Part shown: positions 38,951 to 45,278 of the stretch, piece by piece
How the letters are laid out: each line of letters opens with the position of its first letter
How positions within the stretch are numbered: the first letter of the stretch is position 1
NCBI GenBank assembly: GCA_017882785.1
Contig: JADGOV010000013.1
Span: forward strand, 1 to 45,278
Direction of reading: 5' to 3'
Source: Frankiaceae bacterium
GTDB taxonomy: Bacteria > Actinomycetota > Actinomycetes > JADGOV01
DNA: 45,278 nucleotides
Notes under the pieces: generated by a model
What the model saw: only the letters and a program-made list of their open reading frames with translations
The model's database searches: none
What the model was told of the DNA's origin: nothing
Made by a program: the position numbers and the translations under genes

Positions 38951-40923
38951 GCATCCTCACCCGGGTAGCCGTCCAGTCCTGCCACTGTGCCGCTCACGGT
39001 GAGCTGGTGGCGAACGGCGCGGCAGTGGTCGCGCTGGTCGGTGCAGCCAACGTCGGCAAGTCAACGTTGTTCAACGCCCTGACCGGCGCTCGGCGCGAGG
39101 TGGGCAACTGGCCGGGCACCACTGTCGAGGTGGGGCGGGGCAGGTGGCGGCTGTCTGGGGAGGGCGCACCGGGTGAGGTGACGCTGCTCGATCTGCCGGG
39201 AGCGGGCAGTCTCGATCCGCTGTCGCCTGATGAGGTGGTCACCCGGACTCTGTTGGTGGACGTTCCAGCGCAGGAGCGGCCGGATCTCGTCCTCGTCGTC
39301 GTGGATGCGTCTCGGCTGACCCGCAGCCTGTATCTGGTTGCCCAGTTGCGAGAGTTCGACCTGCGGATCGTGGTCGGGCTGACCATGAACGACGTCGCCA
39401 CCAGCCGCGGCGTGGCGGTGGACATCGACGCGCTGTCCCGCGAGGTGGGCGTGCCGGTCGTCGCGTTGGACCCGCGGCGCCGTGCCGGCCTCGACGCCCT
39501 CGCCGCGGTGGTGTCGAGCGCGCTGGACGCTCGGCGGCCCGCCGTCCGCGGCCGGCATCCAGCGGCGGGGGAAGCACAGACCGGTGACGAACTCGCGGTC
39601 GCTGACGAGCGCTTCGCTTGGGTCAATGAGGCCGTCACCCGGGCCTCTTCCCGCCCTGCGACGTCGCGGCGGACCGCCTCAGATCGGGTCGACGCGGTCC
39701 TGACCGCGCCAGTGCGGGGCCCACTGATCTTCCTGGCCGCGATGTGGGCGGTGTTCCAGGTGACGACGACAGTGGCCGCTCCACTCCAGCGCGCCTTGGA
39801 CTCCCTGTTCACCGGACCTGTGTCCCGCGGAGCCCGGTCGCTGCTCGGCGCGGTGGGCCTTGGCCACAGCTGGATCGGTGGTTTCGTCCTCAACGGAATC
39901 ATTGCCGGCGTTGGCATGCTGCTCACCTTCGTGCCGCTGATGGCGCTGATGTTCCTGCTGTTGGCCGTGCTGGAGGACTCCGGCTACATGGCGCGGGCGG
40001 CGGTCGTCACCGACCGGCTGATGCGTACCATCGGTCTGCCCGGCCGGGCGTTCCTGCCGCTGGTGGTCGGCTTCGGCTGCAACGTGCCGGCGGTCACGGC
40101 CACCCGCGTGCTGCCTGATGCCCGCCACCGGCTGATGACCACGCTGTTGGTGCCGTTTACCTCGTGCACGGCCCGGCTGACGGTGTATCTGCTGGTGGCG
40201 GCCATCTTCTTTCCCGGGGACGCCGGCAATGTCGTCTTCACCATGTACCTGCTGTCCATCCTGCTGGTCATCGCGGTCGGGTACGCGCTGCGGGCCACCC
40301 TGTGGCGGACGATGGGCAGCGAGCCGCTGGTCATCGACCTGCCGCCCTACCAGTTGCCGACTGCCCGGCTGGCGGGCGCGGTGATGTGGTTGCGGCTTCG
40401 TGGCTTCCTCCGTACGGCCGGCGGCATCATCGTCGCGGCGGTGGCCGTGGTGTGGCTCCTGCAGATGATCCCGACGTCGGGCGCCGGCAGCTTCGGGGAT
40501 GTACCCGTGCAGCGCAGCCTCTACGCAGGCACGGCCCGCACCGTCGCGCCGGCTTTTGCCCCGGCCGGCTTCGGTGACTGGCAGGCGGCCAGCGCGCTGA
40601 TCGTCGGTTTCGTGGCGAAAGAGGCGGTCGTATCGTCCTGGTCACAGACCTACGCGGCGGCGGAACCGAAGGACGTGCATTCCCCCGGCGCCCTCGGTGC
40701 CTCGGTCAAGGCCGACTTCGAACGGTCCTCCGGGGGGCACACTACGGCCGCGGCGTGGGCCTTCCTGATCTTCATTCTGGCCTATACCCCGTGCGTGGCT
40801 ACCTTGGCCACACAGAAACGGGAGATCGGGGCTCGGTGGACGGCGTTCGGGGTGGGCTTGCAGCTGAGTCTCGCCTGGTCGCTAGCGGTTGTTGTCTTTC
40901 AGGTTGGACGGCTCCTCGGATGA
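38947..40923 (+). CDS. feoB: FeoB ferrous-iron transporter
   Basis: A 658-residue protein: N-terminal G domain, spacer, and a polytopic core that carries Fe2+ inward. G1 is GAANVGKST (residues 32-40), switch I is NWPGTT, and G3 is DLPGAGSLDPLSPDE (from residue 82). The G4 site reads T146-M-N-D149, whereas the usual motif is NxxD, so the guanine-contacting Asn is replaced. The conserved gate motif GFGCNVPAVTATR and YTPCVATLATQKREIG are present. A SCHCAAH motif precedes the G domain. GTG at 38947 overlaps the feoA stop; GTG at 38887 is an in-frame alternative inside feoA. Confidence 0.95.
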   Translation: MSILTRVAVQSCHCAAHGELVANGAAVVALVGAANVGKSTLFNALTGARREVGNWPGTTVEVGRGRWRLSGEGAPGEVTLLDLPGAGSLDPLSPDEVVTRTLLVDVPAQERPDLVLVVVDASRLTRSLYLVAQLREFDLRIVVGLTMNDVATSRGVAVDIDALSREVGVPVVALDPRRRAGLDALAAVVSSALDARRPAVRGRHPAAGEAQTGDELAVADERFAWVNEAVTRASSRPATSRRTASDRVDAVLTAPVRGPLIFLAAMWAVFQVTTTVAAPLQRALDSLFTGPVSRGARSLLGAVGLGHSWIGGFVLNGIIAGVGMLLTFVPLMALMFLLLAVLEDSGYMARAAVVTDRLMRTIGLPGRAFLPLVVGFGCNVPAVTATRVLPDARHRLMTTLLVPFTSCTARLTVYLLVAAIFFPGDAGNVVFTMYLLSILLVIAVGYALRATLWRTMGSEPLVIDLPPYQLPTARLAGAVMWLRLRGFLRTAGGIIVAAVAVVWLLQMIPTSGAGSFGDVPVQRSLYAGTARTVAPAFAPAGFGDWQAASALIVGFVAKEAVVSSWSQTYAAAEPKDVHSPGALGASVKADFERSSGGHTTAAAWAFLIFILAYTPCVATLATQKREIGARWTAFGVGLQLSLAWSLAVVVFQVGRLLG

Positions 40924-41240
40924 GGTCGCGTCAGGCTGCCCCTCCCCCCGCTACCCCCGCCGCGCCCGGTGCCAGCGGGCCGCTGCAGGCGGTGCTGGCG
41001 GCGTTCCGTTCCGGCGCTGGGACTGTCGATGAGATCGCAGCCGGTTGCGGCCTGACCCGCGATGTTGTCGATGCCGCGCTGGAGTACCTGATCCGCTCCG
41101 GCCGACTCGCCGCGCAACCGTTGGCCGGCTGCCCGATCGGCGGCTGCGGCGGCTGCCCGGCCGGCCCGGCCGGGGCATGGTGTGCCGCAGCTCTATCCGG
41201 TCGACGTCCCGGCCCTGTGCTGCTCACTCTCCGCGGCTGA
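40920..41240 (+). CDS. FeoC-like winged-helix protein with Cys cluster
   Basis: A 106-residue protein in the position of feoC. After an Ala/Pro-rich start, the helix-turn-helix reads LQAVLAAFRSGAGTVDEIAA then GCGLTRDVVDAALEYLIRSG. A C-terminal loop has Cys-x4-Cys-x2-Cys-x7-Cys (CPIGGCGGCPAGPAGAWC), like the iron-sulfur-type cysteine cluster of FeoC. FeoC proteins protect or regulate FeoB, and the exact role is debated. The ATG at 40920 overlaps the feoB stop (ATGA). No terminator is visible before the MarR promoter region. Confidence 0.78.
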   Translation: MRSRQAAPPPATPAAPGASGPLQAVLAAFRSGAGTVDEIAAGCGLTRDVVDAALEYLIRSGRLAAQPLAGCPIGGCGGCPAGPAGAWCAAALSGRRPGPVLLTLRG

Positions 41241-41278
41241 GTCTTGCGCGCCTCACTCTCCCCGAAACCGAAGTATGC

Positions 41279-41292
41279 TTGCCGGTAGGCAA
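41279..41292. promoter_or_regulatory. TTGCC-ggta-GGCAA inverted repeat, candidate MarR operator
   Basis: TTGCC (41279-41283) and GGCAA (41288-41292) form perfect arms around GGTA. MarR proteins commonly bind such TTGCC-type palindromes. The site lies 29 bases before the MarR ATG and directly after a -10-like TATGCT (41274-41279), where binding would block transcription. Confidence 0.65.
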
Positions 41293-41320
41293 CTACCTTC
41301 GGATGGGACGGGCGAGCGCC

Positions 41321-41833
41321 ATGTCCGGGACTCAGCGCGGGATCGTGCCGGTCGCGGTGCCGGTCGCGACGGCGGACACCGTGGCTCGGCTGCGGACCGC
41401 GCTTGCCCGAGTGTCCCGTTCGCTGCGTCGCATCGCGGCGGGCAGTGGGCTGACCCCCACGCAGTTGTCGATTCTGGGGACCGTGAGCCGCGCTGGCTCG
41501 ATGCGGCTGGCGGACCTGGCTGCACGTGAGGGGGTCAACCCCACCATGCTCTCCCGGATCGTCGGTCGCCTGGACGAGCTCGGGCTGGTCGCCCGCACGG
41601 CGGACCCGGTCGACCGCCGCGTGGTGCAGGTGCGGGTCACCCCAGGCGGCACAGCGTTGGCCCAGCGCATCCGCGCGGAGCGGGACAGCGCACTGTTGGC
41701 TCGGCTGGAGGCGCTTGACCCCGATCACGTGGCGTCCCTGCTGGCGGTCATCCCAGCTCTTGAGGCGCTCGCGGTGGTGTACCCGCCGGCCAGCTCTGTC
41801 CCGATCCCGGCGACCGAGCAGCAACTCCGGTGA
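41321..41833 (+). CDS. MarR family transcriptional regulator
   Basis: A 170-residue winged-helix regulator. RLRTALARVSRSLRRIAAGS forms the dimer helix. TPTQLSILGTVSRAGSMRLA, then EGVNPTMLSRIVGRLDELGL, is the DNA-reading helix, and the wing is ADPVDRRVVQVRVT. It likely represses itself and the adjacent MFS gene, with which it overlaps (GTGA), and is released by small ligands. I chose ATG at 41321; ATG at 41303 would add six residues, and neither has a strong ribosome site. The palindrome at 41279-41292 is the probable operator. Confidence 0.92.
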   Translation: MSGTQRGIVPVAVPVATADTVARLRTALARVSRSLRRIAAGSGLTPTQLSILGTVSRAGSMRLADLAAREGVNPTMLSRIVGRLDELGLVARTADPVDRRVVQVRVTPGGTALAQRIRAERDSALLARLEALDPDHVASLLAVIPALEALAVVYPPASSVPIPATEQQLR

Positions 41834-43170
41834 GGCGGGCGGTCGCACTGGGTCGGCAGACGTTCGCCGCGCTGGCGATCCCGAACTATCGGCGCTATTT
41901 CGCCGGCCAGGCGACCTCACTCGTGGGGACCTGGATGCAGTCTGTGGCGCAGTCCTGGCTCGTTCTCCAGCTCACCGGCTCCAGCACGGCCCTGGGATTC
42001 GTCGTGGGCCTGCAGATGCTGCCGGTGCTCCTGCTCGGACCGTACGGCGGAGTGGTCGCCGACCGGGTGGACAAGCGCCGGCTGATGATGGCTCTGCAGT
42101 CGATGATGGGTCTGCTGGCCCTCGCGCTTGGGTTGTTGACTGTCACCGGTGCGTTACGCCTGTGGCAGGTTTACCTGCTCGCGCTGCTGCTCGGACTGAA
42201 CAACGCCTTCGAGAACCCGGCCCGCCAGGCGTTCGTCCTGGAGATGGTCGGCCAACGTGACCTCCGCAATGCGGTCACGCTGAACTCCGTGCTGGTGAAC
42301 GCGGCCCGGGCGGTCGGGCCCGCCGTCGCCGGCATCCTCATCGCCACCGTCGGCGTCGGGGTCTGTTTCCTGGTCAACGCCGTCAGCTTCGCCGCCGTGG
42401 TGTACTCCCTACTCAGCATGGACACCGCGGCTCTGTCCCCGACACCGCCGGCGGTGCGCCGGAAGGGGCAGCTTCGTGAGGGGCTGCGCTACGTCCGCCG
42501 CACGCCCGCGCTTGGCGCACCGCTGCTGATGATGGCCCTCATCGGCACGCTGGCCTACGAGTTCCAGGTCGTATTGCCGGTGGTTGCGCGTGACGCGTTC
42601 CACGGCGACGCCTCGACCTACGGCTTCATGACGTCGGCCATGGGCGTTGGCGCGGTCGTTGGCGGCCTGATAACTGCGAGCCGGCGCCGGACCGGGCTGC
42701 GACCGCTGACTGTCGGCGCCGCAGCGTTCGGCCTGCTGATCCTGGCGGCCGCCGCAGCGCCGAGTCTCCCTGTCGAGCTGGTGGCGTTGACATTCGTCGG
42801 TGCGGCGAGCGTGTCCTTCCTGGCGGTGGGCAACAGCACCCTCCAACTCACCGCGCTGCCGACGATGCGTGGGCGCGTGATGGCCCTGTGGGCAGTCGCG
42901 TTCATGGGCTCGACGCCAATTGGTGGACCCATCGCCGGGTGGGTCAGCGAGTCTGGCGGGGGCCGGGCCGGCCTGGTCCTCGGCGGCATCGCCTGCCTCC
43001 TCGCGGCGCTGCTGGGCGTGCAGGCCGGTCACAGGTATCCCCCACCTCGCGCCATCGGGGACGCTAGGCGGGTGGAGCCCCGTCGGGAATGTGCCGAAGT
43101 CCGCACGCCTCGAACTGTGACCGAAGCCGGGTCACGCCCGATCCGGCCCGCAGCCGCATGCCCTCGATGA
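41830..43170 (+). CDS. MFS drug/siderophore exporter (DHA3/EntS type)
   Basis: A 446-residue transporter with twelve predicted helices. Opening NYRRYFAGQATSLVGTWMQS and AQSWLVLQLTGSSTALGFVV, and the loop GGVVADRVDKRRLMM, are the DHA3 pattern of EntS-like exporters. NAFENPARQAFVLEMVG and ALPTMRGRVMALWAVAFMG follow. The GTG at 41830 overlaps the MarR stop. The last 50 residues are polar and not typical of the family; they run into a region that also carries remains of another gene in a different frame. The substrate is unknown; nearby iron genes make a siderophore possible. Confidence 0.9.
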   Translation: MRRAVALGRQTFAALAIPNYRRYFAGQATSLVGTWMQSVAQSWLVLQLTGSSTALGFVVGLQMLPVLLLGPYGGVVADRVDKRRLMMALQSMMGLLALALGLLTVTGALRLWQVYLLALLLGLNNAFENPARQAFVLEMVGQRDLRNAVTLNSVLVNAARAVGPAVAGILIATVGVGVCFLVNAVSFAAVVYSLLSMDTAALSPTPPAVRRKGQLREGLRYVRRTPALGAPLLMMALIGTLAYEFQVVLPVVARDAFHGDASTYGFMTSAMGVGAVVGGLITASRRRTGLRPLTVGAAAFGLLILAAAAAPSLPVELVALTFVGAASVSFLAVGNSTLQLTALPTMRGRVMALWAVAFMGSTPIGGPIAGWVSESGGGRAGLVLGGIACLLAALLGVQAGHRYPPPRAIGDARRVEPRRECAEVRTPRTVTEAGSRPIRPAAACPR

Positions 43171-43533
43171 GCATTGCGCGGCGATCCTCACGGGCAAGGC
43201 ACTCGGCGGTGCCACGGTGGCCACGCTGCAGAGCCTGGTGATCCCTCATGGCCTTCATGATCACATCGTTGGCGCTGGTGCTATCCGCGCGGTCGAGCAG
43301 GTGCAGTCCGCGATGCCGCTGGTCCAGTTGGTCATCACACCAACGATGCTGCTGTCCGCTCCGCAGTCGGGTTCGACCATCTCCTGCTCAACGCGGTCAG
43401 CCGAGTCAAGCTCGACCCGGGGATCTACCGGGGAGGCTGGCCGGTCCCGGTGTTGTTGCAGGTCGGGCAGGTCGTCGTTGTCAGCCTGGCCCTGCTGAGT
43501 CGGGCGGTGTCGCGGTTCACCCGCACGGAATAG
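43160..43533 (+). pseudogene. Frameshifted coding remnant, probable membrane protein
   Basis: Strong G/C third-position bias marks one frame (43160 to about 43360), reading ILTGKALGGATVATLQSLV, IPHGLHDHIVGAGAIRAVEQ and LVQLVITPTMLLSA. The same coding bias then continues in another frame (43363-43533) as VGFDHLLLNAVSRVKLDP and GWPVPVLLQVGQVVVVSLAL, ending with TAG. The joined product would have at least two hydrophobic segments. I do not recognise the family. There is no clear start codon. This covers the gap between the MFS and VIT1 genes. Confidence 0.4.
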
Positions 43534-43556
43534 GCACAACGAGCGACTTCTCTTGG

Positions 43557-44678
43557 TCAGCCGAGGGTAGCCCCGAAGATCAGGCCCAGGACGTAGGTGA
43601 TGGCGGCCGCACACGTACCGACGCCGAGTTGACGTGCGGCCCTAAGCAGTGGAGGCCCGCCGGACAGGACGCCCACAACGGCACCGGTGAGCATCAGCGC
43701 GAGCCCGACCAACCCCGTCGCCAGCACCAGGGCAGCCCGCCCCTGCAGGCCGAGGAGGAAGGGCAGCACCGGCACCGCGGCACCGCAGGCGAAGAAGGTG
43801 CAGCTGGACAGCGCCGCTCCCAGTCCGGTGCCCACGATCTCGAGGGACTCCGTCATGTCATCGAGCGGATTCTCCGCCGGTGAACTCCGCAGGAGGGCGT
43901 CGGCCCGACGTTGCGCCTCCTCCGCCGGCATGCCGCGGGCGCGGTAGACCAACGCGAGTTCGTTGGCATTGACGTCGAGGTAGGGGAGCGCGGGCACCGT
44001 ACTCGGGCCGGGGTGGGACGCGGCGAGCAACTCGCGCTGTGAACGGACGGAGATGTACTCGCCGGCGCCCATCGACAACGCGCCGGCAAGCAGGCCGGCC
44101 AGCCCGGTCAACAGCACGATCCGGGTGGTTGCCCCCCCGGCGCTGACGCCGAGCACGAGAGCGAGGTTGCTGACTAGTCCGTCGTTGGCGCCGAAGACGG
44201 CGGCCCGGAAGGTGCCGGAGACCCGGGACCGCCCGGCCGCGGCCAGCCCCCTGACGACCTCCTCGTGGATTCGTTCGTCGGCGGCCATCGCCCGGGTGGC
44301 GTCGGCATCGGCCTCATAAGGCGAGCGGCTCTCCGAGCGCTGGGCGAGTGCGAGCACGAACACCCAGCCGAAGTGCCGGGCGAGCACGGCGAGCAGCCGG
44401 GGGCGCAGGGATCCACGGCCGGGACGCCCGACGTCGTCGCCGAGGAGTCTCTCCCAGTGCGCCACGTGACGCTCCTCCGCCTCGGCGATCCCGAGGAGAA
44501 TCTCGCGCTCCTCCCCCGCGCGCCGACCGGCAAGGCCGCGATAGATGGCGGCTTCGGCGTGTTCGTCGGCGAGCCGACGCCGCCACCGACGCACCGCGGC
44601 TGAGCGCTCCGCACCGTCGGCGGCACCGGGAAGGTCGGTGCCCCGGGAGCCCGGCCGTCCGGGAGAGGCGCTGCTCAT
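43557..44678 (-). CDS. Ferritin-like domain fused to VIT1/CCC1 iron transporter
   Basis: A 373-residue protein. Residues about 30-170 form a rubrerythrin/ferritin-like domain with EExxH-type ligands: DEHAEAAIYRGLAG, EEREILLGIAEAEERHVAHW and DERIHEEVVRGLAA. Residues about 180-373 form the VIT1 membrane domain, starting FRAAVFGANDGLVSNLALVL and with GAGEYISVRSQRELL. The architecture matches MbfA, which binds and exports iron and is induced by iron in alpha-proteobacteria. The ATG at 44678 overlaps the stop of a small upstream frame (ATGA). Its position beside feoABC supports an iron-balancing role. Confidence 0.88.
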   Translation of the reverse strand: MSSASPGRPGSRGTDLPGAADGAERSAAVRRWRRRLADEHAEAAIYRGLAGRRAGEEREILLGIAEAEERHVAHWERLLGDDVGRPGRGSLRPRLLAVLARHFGWVFVLALAQRSESRSPYEADADATRAMAADERIHEEVVRGLAAAGRSRVSGTFRAAVFGANDGLVSNLALVLGVSAGGATTRIVLLTGLAGLLAGALSMGAGEYISVRSQRELLAASHPGPSTVPALPYLDVNANELALVYRARGMPAEEAQRRADALLRSSPAENPLDDMTESLEIVGTGLGAALSSCTFFACGAAVPVLPFLLGLQGRAALVLATGLVGLALMLTGAVVGVLSGGPPLLRAARQLGVGTCAAAITYVLGLIFGATLG

Positions 44679-44818
44679 GCCTGCGTGATCGCCCCCTCTG
44701 TGATCGGCTTGCGAGATGCCATGAAACACCGCGCCCCGTCGAGACACTGGCAGAACCCAGCGTGCTCCGGACAGAGGGGTTGTCCGGGCCGGCGCCCGTG
44801 CTCGTCTGCCGCGAACAC
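44675..44818 (-). CDS. Small Cys-rich hypothetical protein
   Basis: A 47-residue frame from GTG at 44818 to a TGA that overlaps the VIT1-fusion start (ATGA). It reads RPGQPLCPEHAGFCQCLDG then ARCFMASRKPITEGA, with Cys-x6-Cys-x-Cys-x5-Cys, which could bind iron or zinc. The 4-base overlap and the biased codons argue that it is translated. The frame is open further upstream, so the start is uncertain, and it could be a decayed end of a larger gene. I do not recognise the family. Confidence 0.4.
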   Translation of the reverse strand: MFAADEHGRRPGQPLCPEHAGFCQCLDGARCFMASRKPITEGAITQA

Positions 44819-44909
44819 GACGAGCTCAGCGTGGGCGGTCGGCGTCCGGGGCGGGTACGGGACGTGTTGGGCTCTCCACCGGTATCGGCTCGATCCGTCG
44901 GTACCTAGC

Positions 44910-45017
44910 GTTGCCGAAGTCGGAACGGTCCTCGATCGCGATGTCGGTGCCGGCGCTGATCGCGAGCCCGGCATCGGCGGCAGCCAGCGCTGGAGCGTCG
45001 GTCACGCCGTCCCCGAT
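44910..45017 (-). pseudogene. P-type ATPase hinge-region remnant
   Basis: A 36-residue stretch reads GDGVTDAPALAAADAGLAIS then AGTDIAIEDRSD, the hinge motif GDGxNDAPALxxADVG of heavy-metal P-type ATPases (CopA/ZntA type) with Thr in place of Asn. Flanking sequence on both sides shows no further ATPase homology and runs into stops. The DKTG phosphorylation site is absent. It is a fragment of a deleted metal ATPase gene. Confidence 0.72.
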
Positions 45018-45110
45018 GCGGAACCGCGCCCCACGGTAAGGCCGAAGACGTCCCGACCAATCGTCGCCGAACGGAGAACCTTCCCAGCACGCGCCGGAGT
45101 GGCTCAAGTT

Positions 45111-45278
45111 TCAAGAGGCCTTGGCGGAGATCCCGACCGACGCCGGGTGTTCGTCGTGGTCGCGTCCGGTCACCGGGTACCCGGCGACGACGCGGGACAG
45201 CTCGACGATCGTGGAACGGGACGCAACGTGGACGGCCCTCGCCGCCGGCGACAGGCCGATCGCGTGCCGCGGCAGCCG
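45111..45278 (-). CDS. Unrecognised C-terminal protein fragment (runs off window)
   Basis: The frame entering from the right edge encodes 55 residues, including GLSPAARAVHVASRSTIVEL and VVAGYPVTGRDHDEHPAS, before a TGA at 45111-45113. Nearly every third position is G or C, as in real genes here. I cannot assign a family from this part. It ends 93 bases before the P-type ATPase fragment on the same strand. Confidence 0.45.
   Translation of the reverse strand, partial: RLPRHAIGLSPAARAVHVASRSTIVELSRVVAGYPVTGRDHDEHPASVGISAKAS

Overview
This 45.3 kb window is high-GC DNA with G/C-rich third codon positions and frequent GTG starts. It looks like the origin-proximal part of an actinomycete chromosome. 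The order yidC-jag-rsmG-parA-parB, then cwlM/trx/sigM/murJ/nudix/pcnA, then ino1-padR-ponA and rpsF-ssb-rpsR-rplI-dnaB, is the conserved actinobacterial order known from Streptomyces and, in two pieces, from Mycobacterium. The exact genus cannot be read from the sequence; a relative of the Frankia/Sporichthya/Streptomyces groups is plausible. oriC should lie a few kb to the left, beyond yidC.

Layout. (1) 1-3.5 kb: tail of yidC, the RNA-binding protein Jag/KhpB, 16S rRNA methyltransferase RsmG, and the ParA/ParB segregation pair, with an exact 14-bp parS palindrome inside the parA reading frame. (2) 3.5-9 kb: alanine aminotransferase and an MMPL transporter on the minus strand, then a GNAT protein facing a CwlM-type amidase-fold protein. 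(3) 9-18 kb: thioredoxin system with a consensus SigR-type promoter, an ECF sigma/anti-sigma pair, a NlpC/P60 cell-wall hydrolase behind a c-di-AMP (ydaO) riboswitch, and a coupled NUDIX-DUF6049-MurJ operon. Peptidoglycan lipid flipping, its regulation and redox homeostasis are therefore clustered. (4) 18-29 kb: an MfpA-like pentapeptide protein, the CCA-adding enzyme, MFS, inositol-phosphate synthase with PadR, DUF5318, a class A PBP, a GT87 transferase, and two overlapping AP-endonuclease genes (nfo, xthA). (5) 29-32.7 kb: the rpsF-ssb-rpsR-rplI-dnaB block, with structured leaders and a group of DnaA-box-like 9-mers before dnaB.

(6) Right of dnaB the conserved order stops and accessory DNA begins: a GNAT remnant, antiporter, CsbD, VOC protein and a frameshifted VapB-like antitoxin. 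Next is a tightly packed minus-strand operon (MEDS/HATPase regulator, hemerythrin, SAM methyltransferase, HEAT-repeat protein) with short direct repeats upstream. Then come feoA-feoB-feoC behind an IdeR/DtxR-type box, a MarR-MFS pair with its own palindrome, a frameshifted membrane-protein remnant, a ferritin-like/VIT1 iron protein, and a P-type ATPase fragment. Iron uptake, iron sequestration and a di-iron sensor-type protein thus sit within about 9 kb, mixed with decaying genes.

Most promising leads for something not well described: the MEDS-hemerythrin-methyltransferase-HEAT operon with its repeats; the stem-loop that masks the rpsF Shine-Dalgarno; the strong hairpin in front of the GNAT gene; and the recurring hairpins at convergent gene ends that place the minus-strand stop codon in the loop. 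No rRNA, tRNA, CRISPR array or intact insertion sequence was seen.
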